Both the position numbers and the translations under genes were made by a program. 64,000 nt of DNA from Lepisosteus oculatus (Eukaryota; Chordata; Actinopteri; Semionotiformes; Lepisosteidae): NCBI RefSeq assembly GCF_040954835.1, contig NC_090706.1, forward strand, positions 31,877,148 through 31,941,147, written 5' to 3'. Numbering within the stretch: the first letter of the stretch is position 1; every line of letters starts with the position of its first letter. Under the pieces are notes generated by a model. That model saw nothing but the letters and a program-made list of their open reading frames with translations, made no database searches and was not told the origin of the DNA. This document shows, piece by piece, positions 50,127 to 62,374 of this stretch.

Positions 50127-53100
50127 GTAAGCGATGTGGTCCACAGTGTCAAAGCACCATGGCAGTTTATCAGTGATGTTCCCTGTTGTCTAAATATTAT
50201 GGTTCATGATGGTACATTTGTATTACAGTTACAGCCTTACAGTTCGAGGAAGAAAATGTATTTTTATATTTATACAGCAAAGCTGCTAGCCATATCAGTA
50301 ACTTAAAGTTAAAGAAGCTATTGCCTCCTTTTCACACAATAAATCACCTGGACCCAATGGGTATACAGCTGAGTTCTACCAGATATTTCAGCCCATACTT
50401 AATCCAATCTGACTGCAAACATTTAATAATATTTGGTTAACAGATATGACTTCACTATCATTTCGGGAGTCTCTAATACCCCTTGTATATAAGAAGGGTA
50501 AAGATCCATCATTGTGTAGTAGTTACCGCCCCATTAGCGTAATGAATATGGACAATAAAACTCTAGCTAAAATACTTGCTAATCAGTTAGGTAAGATGCT
50601 ACCAATAATCATACATCAGGATCAAACAGGACTTATGAAAAATAGATATTCAGATAATACAAGAAAGCTGTTTAATAATACAAATTGCTTCAGTACAACA
50701 TTTTAAATAGACTTTATTATACCCCAGAAAAATTAAAAAAGATAAAGTGGCATAATACAGGAATGTGTTCAAAATATAACACACATAAAGGATCACTATT
50801 GCACTTATTATGGTATTGTCAGCACATACAGTCATTTTGGACCTCCACAGCGGGGAAAGCACTCAGGTACCTAAATACCTCAGTTCCACTTACTCCCATT
50901 ATATGTATCCTTGGTGATTAATCAAAGGTAAAGCAGCAATTCAATATAAAAATACTTTCTTGACTCTCTGTATTATTGCTACAAAAATAATATTGCTAAA
51001 ATGGGTGGACAGTACAGGACTGGCGTGCAAAGAATGGATTAAAGAGGCTGTATAACAAGTTAAATTTGAAAAGATTTCATATAATTTACAGGGGTAACTT
51101 AATGAGTATAAGAATGTTTGGGGTCTGTTAGAGAAATATTTGAATGGCATTGGATGTTAAGAATATCAGTAGGAAGTTTTTGAATTAATCTTTTTTTTTT
51201 CTTGTTGAGTTTTAATTATTTTTTGTGAAAGTAAGTTTTTATATTTTTGTCAAATAAGAAAAAAAGAAAAGAAAAACAAATAAAGAGTGAGAAAGAGAAA
51301 GAGGAAAAAAAATAAGAATAGAGAAGTCCTCCAAATTTGGAAGGGTGGAGGTGGGATAGAAAAAGAAGAAAAAACAAACAAACTCAGAGTTGAGAGCATT
51401 TTATATTTTTATTTTTTATTGTGGCTTGAAATGCACTCATAAAAATAAAAATAGTGTTGCAGTTCCCCTTTCATGAGCTGTTAAAGAATAGCTGGATAAT
51501 AATTGCAGAGGAAGACAAAGGCAAAAATAAGAAAATGTACTTGCTCAGCTCTAAAAGCTCTGAATGGTCTGGTCCATCAAGAGTTTCACCTTGTGCTGGG
51601 CTGGTTTGCAGTGTGAACCTGCAGAGCAAGAACACTTTCCCATTCTTTAGAGCTATATACTGCTTCCATAACATATTGGCTGAAAATGAATTAAGAGTCA
51701 TATCTCATCTGATATTGGGTTTTGTGTCTTTCTGTTGAGATGGAGTTATTAAATGGTGGGATATAGAAAGTGGAAAACTATCCATCAAAGCTGCCAAGCA
51801 TTCTGGAATGGTCACCAGTTTCCTATACTGGGAAGAAGCAAAGCTCCTCCTTTCTGCATCAAATGATGGAACTGTACTTGCATGGACCACAGGTGCCACC
51901 ATATATGACAAGATAGAGGTAGGAACAGGATATCAATTTCCAACTCACTTTATGACACAAAAAGTACCAGTGCCGATTTGTTTAAAGAAATTGGTTGTCG
52001 AACACAATGTGATACCGAATACAATCCTTTTCTTCCTTCCTTCAGTGCGTTACAGTATATTGCTTTTTGAGCCTGGTATGAACATGTATCTCTAGCAGTA
52101 AAACAAAAAAAAAATTCTCTAAAAAAAAAGATTTATTTCCAAGATTGACAAAATCAGATAAGATAATCATTTAAGTCTCTCTCACATTGCATATAAATGA
52201 TTATTGTACTACCATCTTTCTAAATGACTGGTTGTTTTGTTGGAGCTCTTCCTCAGTGCAATGGGAAGCTCACTGGGGAGGGCTAATATACAACCAAAGC
52301 TCAGAGGAGTGGCAAAGCAGGACCAACTCCTCTGTCTTGGAAAAAACAGTATAGCAACAGCTTGGGAGGATTAATATTATTGGAATTGTAGCTTATAGGA
52401 CTACAATGCTAGATAAAAAAATACAGAAATGAATAATTTCAGATCAGAAGAGCCGATATTTAAGCATTAGATACCACACAAAATAGAACTGAAAAATAAG
52501 TAAATATATTAAAGTTAATCTACAGTATGTGTGTTTTTCACTGATGGCACAATTATTTCTTGACATCTTAAGTTATTTTATCAGTTGCCATTCTAACATT
52601 CAAGACATAATTTTAATCAAAGGTTTTAGACATACTGCAATCAAAATGACAAGCAATACACATGTGCCCTATGTGTAAAATCTGTTAAAAACAACAGATC
52701 TGTTTCCTGTTGAATCTGGCTCTTTTGTCTGTTTATTGTACAAGAACAAGAGTTTATATGTTAGATTTGTTATTTTATTTCCGAGCTTGGTGGAAGGAAT
52801 TAAACACTATCACTCTTTTATAGCAGCTGTTAAAAAAAATAGATTTCCTGAACAGATTAAATTTAACATGGGTGCTGAAGAAAGAGTGCCTGAAAACTTT
52901 AAAATGGCATGCATTTTAAATAGTTACTTGTTATTGTAACAGGACAGAAAAATCTATAAGTATTTGATCTTGTACCTTTGCTTTTAGTGAGTCCCAGAGA
53001 AAAATTAGATTAATATTTCAGGACCTATGATTAATCTAATACTAATTTTAATGTTAAGCCTTACTATTCTCTCACACAGTTTCCTTTAAATAGAGATAAT

Positions 53101-56100
53101 ATTACTGTAAAGTCTGCTCATAACAGACATAGTTAAGTCTGGAATTGGTCTATTTTACTATCTAAATTCAGGAACAATGTGTACAACTCCAAACATTGAT
53201 CAGACATCAGCAGTAATTAGATGTCTATTTATTTATCACTTAGGCATAACCTTTTTTCATTCGTCAGCTTACCAAAGCACAAAAGCAGATGCTGCCATCA
53301 AGTGGCTAATGTATGTAAGATAATTTCTTCAGAATTGGAAGAAAATCAAGATTCACAGAAAATGTGTCTTGCCAGCTATTCACTGTTTTCACTGTACACT
53401 ACTTAGAAAATGACAATATATGAAAGTTGCAAACAGGACAAGAACTCTGTTCCAGGCTAAACCATTTGAGATCTTTTACTCACTCTTGTTGCTGTTTCTT
53501 GTCCTGGTTTTATGTAAATAAATTACCCATTTGATGAGTACAGTAGAAATCTGATTATAAATATACCACAGAGAATGTAAACTTTATAATAATTTAGAAT
53601 CAAAATCAATTTATAGGTTTATTAAAAACATTTGATTTTTTTTTTCTTTGTTTCTTTACCCACCTGAGCTGAAGGTAGGATGAGAGCACATGTCTTTGTT
53701 TTGGGCAGGGAATGCGTTATTGTCCTACAATTCCACATAGTGCTCCAGTATGTTCATTACTTTTTTAAGATGAGGAGGAGGAAGAGGATAATGCAAGAAT
53801 ATTTCACTGTTGAGCTGTTGAGAATGTCTCAGGAAACTATACAGCAGATTGGCAGGTATACTTATTGCACAATGACTATTTAGCTTTAAACAGTTTTAAA
53901 CCCTGATTTTGTCTTAGTTTCATCAACGTAATCATCAAAGTATTTAGAAACATTGTTTTTTCCCAATGAAGCTGCAGAGTCCTGCAGTGTCCGAGATACC
54001 GTTGTTAACTATTCCTGTTTTCCCATGTGTATCTGTTGCACTTCAATCTGACAAAGGTCTACACTTCCTTTAGATGGGCAGGCCTGTTTTCTCCATGGCT
54101 ATTAATCTCCGTCGACATCAGCTGGTGTGTGGTTTTAAGAGTAGGATCGTTGTCTACCCTTTGGATGAGAACAGGACTTCTGGCCATATCATTAGGATGT
54201 CAGAGAGCTCCACTGACCGCAGACACAAGGATATCGTGTCCTGCATAGTGTGCCATGATGCTCAGATTTACACGGGCGGGTATGTACAATGATATGGATG
54301 TCCAGTTGAGTTATATAACCCTATAGACTGATGCTGCACTTCTTTATCACTGGGATATGTTAATAAAAAAAAATGTTATTTTGAAAAAAAGAAAGGAGAA
54401 AACAAAATGGACAAGAAAGAGATGAGCAAGAAATATTTACTTTGCATTAAAAATATCATTGATATTATTGTCTCAAAGTACAGGACTTAAATATGAAAAA
54501 ACAATGGTATTTCCACTATGAGGACTTCATTAGCTTTGATGGAATCTGGAATCTGGATACTAATGTTGCTTAGGGCTTTAATGTTAACTTCATGAAAAAG
54601 CAGCACAAAGTGCTACAGGTATGCCACTGGCTTCTGGAGAGTACTTGATTTTGACTTTTTTGTAAAGGTACTGATCCCAGAATGAATGGATGAAAATACG
54701 TACTGTACTGTATATACTGTACTGTACATCCCTCTGAGACACAAGTATCACTTTTTTCATTAACAAAAATGAGAATCAAAACAGATAAATGCTGAAACCA
54801 TAGTACAGTATACTGTAAAAAGTTCATTTGAAAGGGTTATGCAGGTTTTTATTGGTGTGCAGGAGATCACTTGTTTGTTGTGACTCCATGACACCAACAA
54901 ACCCTACCATCTGCCTGGTGCTTTCAGTGAACACAATTAGCATTGAAAAGATTTTCACATTCCTCTGTGTGAGGTGGCTTTGTCTAGGCAGAACACAGCC
55001 TTGCATAATGATCCAAGAACATTTCCATCTGGAAGCCGCTGATTGAAACCACCAACCCCCCATTCTGTTTCGGCAGCTATGACAGAAGGTTTATCGTCTT
55101 TGACACCAGCTCCTACCCCAAAGAGAACGGGCTGACAGCAGTGCAGTGTAACTCCAGCGCCCATGAGGCTGGCATCACAGCTTTGCTGCTAGTAAAGGAG
55201 AGCGAGAACACGCGGTGAGAGATACTCAACACAGAGGTGAAACACACAGGTTGATTTCAGAAGGCCAGAGTTTTAATTAAACTGTGTGCATGTTACCCCC
55301 ATTTTTTATGCATTTCACATAAGCACAAATGTAGAAATACATTTGCTATACTTTGATGTACTTGACATGATAGTATGCAAAGGAACAAGTAATAGGTTTA
55401 TTCCATGCTGAAAAAAAAAGAAAGAGAACACAACGTTTCGGCCTTCTTCAGGTGTGTGATGATAGTATGTCTCTGTAACAGGGCAGAAGTAGTGGCAAGG
55501 GGAGCTTAGTTATAGTTAGTCGTGTCATTTGCCAAACTACTTTATACCATACGGTGTCATGGGGAGCCGGAACCTACCCGGCAACGATCGCAAGGCAGGG
55601 TACACCCTGGACGGGGCACCAGTCCATCGTAGGGCGAGTGCAAGCCAATCATACATGGGGACCATTTGGAGGCCATGGAAAAAGGCTGAGGGGGAAAATG
55701 TGGCCCGGACACCAGGATAACTCCCTACTCTCATCGAGAACTGCCCAGGCATCTTTAATGACCACTGAGAGTCAGGACCTCGGTTTAACGTCTCATCCGA
55801 AAGACAACCATAGCTTCCCAGGAAGTCTCCCATCCAGGTACTGACCAGGCTCAACCCCGCTTACCTTTAGTGAGTAGCCAGTTGAGAGCTGCAGGGTGAT
55901 ATACAGTAGCTGCTGGGCTGTAGTAATGGTAATAATACAAATATTACTAATTTTAATATGATCAAATATTCTATTAGTAATGTTAATAATACTATAAGTA
56001 GTAATATAAACAATGGTGATAGTAATAATAAAGTAACGAGAGAGATATTCAAAACATGCGCTTAGGAACAGAGCAATGTAGCTGCATGTGCAAATGTGTG

Positions 56101-59100
56101 CACTTAACCTACTGTATGTGCACACATTTGCACCAATCTCACTAATTACTTTTTTAACCTATTAACCCTTTCATATTGCTCATTAGCCTCAACCATGCAA
56201 GCTCTCTTCACCTCTACCACTGCCCTGTTAAAGTCTCCTAAACTGCACATCTAGTTATATAAATCTCACATGCCTTACCTGAAATATTCTTACAAATTTT
56301 ACTGTCTATGTCAAATGAAAGTTTTGCTCCCTCTAGAAAGGCCTCTCCTAAATGCTGTGCTTCACTGTGCACTTCAGCCTGCTGACAGGTTCCTTTGACA
56401 ATGCCGTGTGTATATGGTCCCAGGACGGGCAGCTCATTCAGAAGCTGAGCTTCTCTGGAGTGATCACAGGGCTGTGTTACGCATCCTGCGTTGACCTTGT
56501 GTGGATTGCCTGTAGGTCACCATTCGCCACCCTGCTGGAACCCAAATCTGGAGAGATTGTAAGTGGAAAAATAAAAGAAACAGACATTGCAAGATGATGA
56601 TAAAGTTGTCAGTCATTTTTGTGTAACAAAACACAAGCATTATGATTTTCTGGCCTGCATTCATAAAGCTGCATAGATTACCTTCCCCACATCTTTCTTC
56701 TATGTAACCCAAGTAAAACAGGCAAAAACATCAATTGGGTTCCAATTGCATTTATGAATTACATACATACTGTATAAAGAGCAAAGTCTAGTTTAAGGCA
56801 TATATTGTAATTATTTACAAAACATTTGATTGAGATGTCGAGAATGTTTGAATGATTGATAATGTTAATGATTGAGAGAGTTAATTTGGTAATATAAATC
56901 TACAGTAAATACAATTATCTTCTGCCAGTTTCCAGGTAGAAAATGTTTCTACAGCTTCTGGTAGTTATTTTTCTAATTTATTAGCTTGTTTTAAAAAAGT
57001 TTATGGAACAAAACTCAATTCATAACTTGCACTTAACAATTAAAATCTATTATTTATAAGTGTCTACAGTATGCCTATTAAAGTTCAGCTAATAATTAAA
57101 CCTGTTCTCTTTTTCTCTTGTGCTTAAGGCGTCTGATTTTATTGATACCTTCCAAAAGATAGAAACTGGGCCCAGGCTTGAACGACTTTTATACTTAGCA
57201 GAAAATAACTCTGTTGTTGGTAAGGGAATTACTGTATGCCATCGCATAAGGAGAAACTTTTAATATTTGGTGTCTTGCTAGGAAAGCAAACGAAATCATC
57301 TCCACAAACTGATCTAACCAGTGTGGAGAGTCAATGTATAGAGTATACTATATCAAATAAAAACTTGAGCTGCTGTGCTGAACAAATAGAGGATATTTTA
57401 ATGCTATTTTATATTGAAATAAAAATGTTTTTGAACTAAACAAATTGTTAAAGGCACACAAGAAGATGGAAGGGGTGGGGATAGATGATTCATATGACAA
57501 GCAGGTTTCACTTTCTTGATGAAAGCCGCCATTTCAAAAAGTAGACAGTGAACGTACAGAGAAAGAGATACTGTAGAAGAGGAAGAAACACTTTTGCAGA
57601 GATTTAAGACACAGCAGCAGTGTCATTTTCTCCCTATATAGTTCGTCAGTCGAGAGACCTTGTTGAATAAAACATTATGTGGGCCCTACATAAAATGCAG
57701 ACCAGGGTATACACGGTACATGGCATTTGAGCTATAATCATCTTGTCTGTCAAGCCACGAGAGTAGGTGATGAACTAATATCAATGTTATTTATCACTGT
57801 GTTATAATATCCTAAATTGTATATACTAGTTTTAGAGTTAGTATGTTTTGTATTATGTAGTACTAACAGCAATCACTGTATTTCATGATTAAATATGAGT
57901 CCACATTAGGTACATGGGCAGTTGTTAGTCCACTGGTCCACCAGTTCTACAATCCTGTTCTTGGTGAGCTGGATTGTGTACATTCTAAGCTCTAACAGTA
58001 TCCTGTGTTTCTTAGGCACTGCAGGCCACAACCATGTGATAGTATGGAAATGGAAAAAAGCCAGGAGCACCACTGTCCTTCAGAACAGACAGTCTGTGGA
58101 TTGTCTGGCTTACAGTAAGTATTTGCCAAGTCTAAATGTGTCATGCCTGCTGATTATGAAACAAAAAACTAAAGAAATCCACAGATGAACAGCACTGCTG
58201 CATCTCGATTAAGTTAAGAATTGTTCTTAACACTTCAGAGGTCTCAAAAGAAATCAAAATACTCCGAAAGTCATGAATGAACATGGATAGAAGAAAAAAA
58301 AAACATTTCTTTCTTGCAGTAATACTTTCTTTTATGCAATGGGGCCAATACAATGATGACATTCTATAATAAACATTTTAAAAACCTGAGTGGATATCAC
58401 TTTGCTTTCATTTTTAATTTTTATGATGTTATTATATTCAAAAATAAAAAGGAAAGCTTTACAACCAGTGGTTTAATCACGAAAACATAATCAGAGTAAA
58501 ATGCTAATTATTGCTCATAAGTTAAATTAACCCTCAGAAGAAAGGCTTGGTCATTTCATTAGAGGGCACATTCATTTTAGAAGATCTTCAAATGATAAAA
58601 AAAACTTTATTCACATGCTTGTATTTGAATATGCCTTTAACCAGAAGAGGTTTCTAAATATCTTCTCAAATCTGATGTAGTTGATTATCTTGACCTCAAT
58701 ATATGCAAACATGTTTAATCTGCTGAAATGTAAAGCCTGCAGATACTAAACATTAATAATACTTTTTTCAGTTTCTATTTCTAATTATTTTTACATAAAC
58801 ACTCTTTTTTTATTAATTTATACAGCAATGAAAAAGCCCATTCTGCTCTTCAGTGGCCACAGTGATGGGAGTGTGACAAAATGGGAAAGGATGAATTCCT
58901 CTAATTATATTTACAGGTTATTAATGAACACGTATTGAATGCTGTGAGACAATTATTCCACTTATTTGCATCAGTGCTAAGAACAATTTTAGAAACTACT
59001 ATCAAAGCATAGTTAAGGTTTTTATGGCTTTTTGTGGAGTTTATAATTCAAATAAATAATCAATCATGTAAAATTAATGTAAAATTGTTTAATGCTAAAT

Positions 59101-62007
59101 GTTAATGTTATGTTTATTTACTTTGGGTTTTACGGGTGAACCCTGTGTATAAACGATACGATACTATCAAGAAATATTATAATTTTCAAAAGAAACATCA
59201 TTCTGTAAATAAACTTCTCAATGCATCATGTCATTGCTACTATCGGACCTTTTGACACAGAACCTGCCATTATGCTTCAGTTTACAAGTTCCCGTCATTT
59301 CTAAATTAAGCTACTTCTCCATTTTATTTCAGTAAAGAGTCCTTCAAGATATGTGAACACGTCCAGAAAGCTAGAAGCCAGTCACACAGTTTAAAACCGA
59401 AGAAGAATACAAATGCTGGTGAAAAAAGTCCTGGAGCAAAATTGAGGAGAAGCAAATCATCAGATGGCACCATGGTTCAAGACAAGCAGAATGAGCCATC
59501 AAGTTTTACAAGGTTCTTTGGTAACTCTTCTTTAAAACAGAAGTACTGATAATTAGAACCTAATACATACAGTATAAAATATAACCCTACTGTTTATACA
59601 GTTTGAAATACAGTTCAAACAGATCAGCTGTTGTGTCATACCTAAATTTATTTTTTTTCAATCAATTTAATATATTGGTACTTCATATATATTTTATATT
59701 TGGTCTTTCATTTTGCAATCACTTATCACAAATGATTGAGATAAAAACCATAAGACCTGCTGTTCCAACAAGTTGTATTTTGGTGTTTTGTTGCAGTACT
59801 CCACAAATGAAGTTGTCTGTCAGTCACTCATTTGTTTTTGCTTTATTAAAGGAGTGTGTTTGTTGAAGAGTTGGATCTGCTTGCTCTGTCCTCTGAGAAT
59901 GGTAGAGTTTATCTCTGGGGCTTTGATGACTCCCTCTCCAGCATTGTCAAGCTGATGCCAAATCAGTCCAGTGTCTGCCCAGAAACAAGAAAGGCATGAA
60001 TTTGCTTTTCTTCTCCTTTTGATAAGATCTTATGATAAGATTTTGATTCAGCAACAGTGGATGAGCACACCATTATGAAACTTATCATCATGCCAACAAC
60101 GTTTATTTTTACTTGAAAGTCCCCAACTGGCTTTTTTATATAATATTACATTTGCATTATGCCACCACTTGTCAGTAATGAGAAAGAAACATAGTGAATA
60201 ATGATGATGCAAGGAAGTGAAATTCAATAACTACATTTTGATGTTGAAAGTGTACCCTGGGTTGCGCTCATTACTTGCTGCTCCCCTGCAACCTGAATTG
60301 GAAGAAGTGGTTAGAGAAGGATGGGAGGTGCAGTTTATGTGCTTTAAAAATATGAATTTGCTTAAAAATTGATAACTGCTTTGCTTTCAATGTGAGATGC
60401 AAAACATATTTAAGTATGGGTTTTACAGACAGTTAGCTTCAGAAACTCACAGTTTAAAACACTGACACAAAAACAATGTCTCAACTGTTCAATGTATGTT
60501 TAAAAGTTGAAAATTGCAGAAATTATACTTGGAGTTCATAACTACCCTAGGTTTAGTGGGAAGTGTGCTGCTATCTCTTTCCTTTCTTACTGTGTCTGCT
60601 CTCTTCACAGAAGTTCCATTTCCTGCTGGACCAAGCCAGTGAGTCACAGAGCAAAGACTCTTCAGGGGAGGAGGATAATCCTGATGCTGCAACTAACCGA
60701 GTCTCAGGCAAGAATTACCATTGTGGGTGGTCTGGTGGGCATCTGCATGCAGTATGTGATAGTAAGACCATTTTTTTTCCCTATGATTGTTGCAGGATTT
60801 AGCTGTAAGAAGGTTTTGCTTGGACACTTTCAGTCTGTCTCTGCACTTGCAGTGGTTGGCAAAGGAAGTCCTTATAACACTGTATTCTTGGTAAGACTGA
60901 TTTTGAATAAGTATTACATGATGAATTCTGTTTCCCAAAGAAAGTGCAAAAGGGGATATTTGGTCCAAATAAAATTAAGCACATAAAACTACATTTGCAA
61001 AGTTCATAATCATTAAATAGTCATAGTATATGTACCCTTTATCTTATGCTGGTTCAGAAAGCTGCACTGAAAGAATTGGTTTACAGATTGGCACTACAAA
61101 AATGATTTGGATCATATGATCCAATAACCTAATATATTTTTAAACTACAGTTGGGTATGATTTCTGTCTGACATTTGAATTGGGTTGATTTTCATTATTA
61201 CGATAGTGGTAGCATTTATAGTAGAGCAATTCTAGGAATGCAATTGTAGCAGTAGGAACTGGGGCTGGGGCAGCTCGCTTCCCAACATTACCCTGGGAAA
61301 CCAGAAATCTCAGCCTCCTTCTGACCCCTGCGAATGTGGTCGGGATGCATTTCTCAAAGACTTCCTGTCTTTCAATCAGATGGTTATTTTACAATCAATC
61401 AGGCAATTCAGCAGGATATTACATTTTTTTTCCACCACTTATTCAGTGCTCTGACATTGACCTAGAGCTAACAGTGCTTGTTTTCGCTTTCACTTTATGC
61501 TCTTTCTGCTTTCTAAATCTTTAGGCACTGGATGACCAGGGTCACGTCATCCTTTCTGTATTCTCTTCTGGCATGAATTGTTTTTCTTGCTTCTTTCGAA
61601 TCGTTGTCACCTCCAAAGCTTCTGCCCCCTAGCATTTTCCACTGCCAGATTTTTTCACACTCACTAAGGGCCTGATCTCCAGCCTCTCCACTGCAGCTAA
61701 CACCCACGTTTTTTCTTCTCTGAAATCCTGCACTTAGAGTCGGCCTGTCACAGACCAAGGATCTGTTATTTCAGGAGCTGCAGCATAACAGGAACACTGT
61801 TGGTGTAACTCTGATTTCCCTGCCTTTCACACTAAAGTTAATCTCCTGGCAGATCAGCGGAGGTTGGGACAGAAGACTCTGTGTCTGGGATTTAAAGAAA
61901 GGTGTTCTGCAGGACACCTTCAGCAATGCTGACTTAGAGAACTGGCATGAGTTTAAGGAGGTGGCATGTGATGGAGCCATTTTAGACCTGGCCTATTCCC
62001 CAAAGAG
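50036..62007 (+). CDS. WD40-repeat protein, multi-exon, identity unknown (partial at both ends)
   Basis: Thirteen exons join in one frame of about 581 residues: 50036-50126, 51740-51918, 54074-54279, 55077-55214, 56378-56558, 57129-57219, 58016-58114, 58826-58916, 59333-59512, 59852-59993, 60611-60707, 60796-60890 and 61853-62007. Repeated WD signatures are visible: DGVIKWWDIESGKL, SNDGTVLAWTTG, GGYDRRFIVFDTS, GSFDNAVCIWSQDGQL, AGHNHVIVWKWKK, GHSDGSVTKWERM, SENGRVYLWGFDD and GGWDRRLCVWDLKKG. At least eight blades fit a double beta-propeller scaffold. A basic, Ser/Lys-rich insert (KARSQSHSLKPKKNTNAGEK) interrupts the repeats. Upstream and downstream exons are missing; the last exon ends in phase 2, so the gene continues. 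I cannot name it. A ciliary or scaffold role is possible but unsupported. Two introns have GC-AG borders. Confidence 0.88.
50310..51345 (+). pseudogene. L1-like LINE ORF2 remnant with internal deletion
   Basis: It begins with NKSPGPNGYTAEFYQIF and continues SLIPLVYKKGKDPSLCSSYR and PISVMNMDNKTLAKILANQL, the N-terminal RT blocks of L1-type ORF2. Shortly after LMKNRYSDNTRKLF it jumps to KWHNTGMCSKYNTHKGSLLH and LLWYCQHIQSFW, the Cys/His-bearing ORF2 C-terminus. The whole RT catalytic core is therefore deleted. A purine-rich A tail region follows to about 51345. It lies within an intron of the WD40 gene, in the same orientation. Confidence 0.8.
51740..51918 (+). CDS. WD40 gene exon
   Basis: It encodes GVIKWWDIESGKLSIKAAKH, SGMVTSFLYWEEAKLLLSAS and NDGTVLAWTTGATIYDKIE, one and a half WD repeats. 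The borders are GTTGAG and GTAGGA. Confidence 0.92.
54074..54279 (+). CDS. WD40 gene exon
   Basis: It encodes FSMAINLRRHQLVCGFKSRI, VVYPLDENRTSGHI and RRHKDIVSCIVCHDAQIYTG. The borders are TTTAG and GTATGT. The ending GG with C of the next exon makes the Gly of GGYDRRF. Confidence 0.92.
55077..55214 (+). CDS. WD40 gene exon
   Basis: It encodes YDRRFIVFDTSSYPKENGLT, then AVQCNSSAHEAGITALLLVK and ESENT. The borders are CGGCAG and GTGAGA. Confidence 0.92.
55385..55500 (-). repeat. Penelope-type terminal repeat, copy C
   Basis: The minus strand reads CACACCTGAAGAAGGCCGAA, then ACGTTGTGTTCTC, a pyrimidine tract and CAGCATGGAATAAACCTATT. Both CTGAAGA and CGAAAC of a hammerhead-like core are intact, but most of the stem II hairpin is deleted. 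It lies in a WD40-gene intron next to the 5S SINE. Confidence 0.7.
55519..55903 (-). mobile_element. 5S rRNA-derived SINE (SINE3-like), copy B
   Basis: The reverse complement aligns along its length with 42206-42596: 5S-like head (box C read as CTGGATGGGAGACTTCCTGG), ACGTTAAACCGAGGTCCTGA, then the L2-like tail CAGGGTGTACCCTGCCTTGC. It is inserted antisense in an intron of the WD40 gene. Confidence 0.85.
56378..56558 (+). CDS. WD40 gene exon
   Basis: It encodes LLTGSFDNAVCIWSQDGQLI, QKLSFSGVITGLCYASCVDL, VWIACRSPFATLLEPKSGEI. The borders are TTCAG and GTAAGT. It is one complete WD blade. Confidence 0.94.
57129..57219 (+). CDS. WD40 gene exon
   Basis: It encodes ASDFIDTFQKIETGPRLERL, then LYLAENNSVV. 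The borders are CTTAAG and GTAAGG. The last G begins the Gly of the next exon's GTAGHN. Confidence 0.9.
58016..58114 (+). CDS. WD40 gene exon
   Basis: It encodes TAGHNHVIVWKWKKARSTTV, then LQNRQSVDCLAY. The borders are CTTAG and GTAAGT. Confidence 0.93.
58826..58916 (+). CDS. WD40 gene exon
   Basis: It encodes MKKPILLFSGHSDGSVTKWE, then RMNSSNYIY. The borders are ATACAG and GTTATT; the donor is weak at positions 3-6, but phase with the next exon fits. Confidence 0.9.
59333..59512 (+). CDS. WD40 gene exon (basic Ser-rich insert)
   Basis: It encodes KESFKICEHVQKARSQSHSL, KPKKNTNAGEKSPGAKLRRS and KSSDGTMVQDKQNEPSSFT. It breaks the WD pattern with a basic, probably disordered loop. The donor AAG/GTTCTT is suboptimal but keeps the frame into the next exon (TRSVFVEEL). 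Confidence 0.8.
59852..59993 (+). CDS. WD40 gene exon, followed by GC-type donor
   Basis: It encodes SVFVEELDLLALSSENGRVY, LWGFDDSLSSIVKLMPNQSS, VCPETRK. The acceptor is TTAAAG. No GT donor in phase exists near the end; AAG/GCATGA is the only border that keeps the frame into KFHFLLDQA. Confidence 0.82.
60251..60331 (+). repeat. L2-type SINE/LINE tail fragment
   Basis: TGTACCCTGGGTTGCGCTCA followed by CTGCAACCTGAATTGGAAGA matches the shared 3' tail of the L2-mobilised SINEs elsewhere in the window. It lies in a WD40-gene intron. Confidence 0.55.
60611..60707 (+). CDS. WD40 gene exon, followed by GC-AG intron
   Basis: It encodes KFHFLLDQASESQSKDSSGE, then EDNPDAATNRVS. The acceptor is TTCACAG. 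The donor is CAG/GCAAGA, a good GC-type donor, and joins in phase to GFSCKKVLLGHF. Confidence 0.82.
60796..60890 (+). CDS. WD40 gene exon
   Basis: It encodes FSCKKVLLGHFQSVSALAVV, then GKGSPYNTVFL. The borders are TTGCAG and GTAAGA. GHFQSVSALAV is the start of a WD blade completed by the next exon. Confidence 0.9.
61853..62007 (+). CDS. WD40 gene exon (last found in window)
   Basis: It encodes ISGGWDRRLCVWDLKKGVLQ, DTFSNADLENWHEFKEVACD and GAILDLAYSPK. The acceptor is CTGGCAG and the donor GTACAG. It ends two bases into a codon, so at least one more exon must follow, probably beyond 64000. Confidence 0.9.
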
Positions 62008-62323
62008 GTACAGTATATCACTTTTGTTTTGTTTTGAAAACAGCAAACAATTATAGTTAAGGCCTAATCTGAACTGTTGCATTGTCATTTATATTCTTTT
62101 CATTAATGAAGTTTACAACAAGTTAATTAAATTAAATGTGGTTCTGCCCCCTGGTTTCCTTCTCTCTTCCATTGGGAAGATAATTTCTAAATAGATTAAA
62201 ATTCACCAAGAATCTTTGTACAAGTGTTAAATCTCTGTATCTGTGTGTCTCATGGAGAGCAAGCTGGGGTATGCGAAAGGACAAATTCCTAATGCAAGAA
62301 ATTGTAAAGGGTTAATAAATTGA

Positions 62324-62374
<51 letters not shown>

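Noticed and set aside
60507..60986. 159-residue plus-strand open frame
   Set aside because: It reads through two real WD40 exons in the wrong frame and across an intron.
61525..61640. Open frame after CTTTAG that could be a WD40-gene exon
   Set aside because: It gives no WD-like residues, and the exon at 61853 joins the previous one in phase with a perfect WD sequence (NTVFL-ISGGWDRR).
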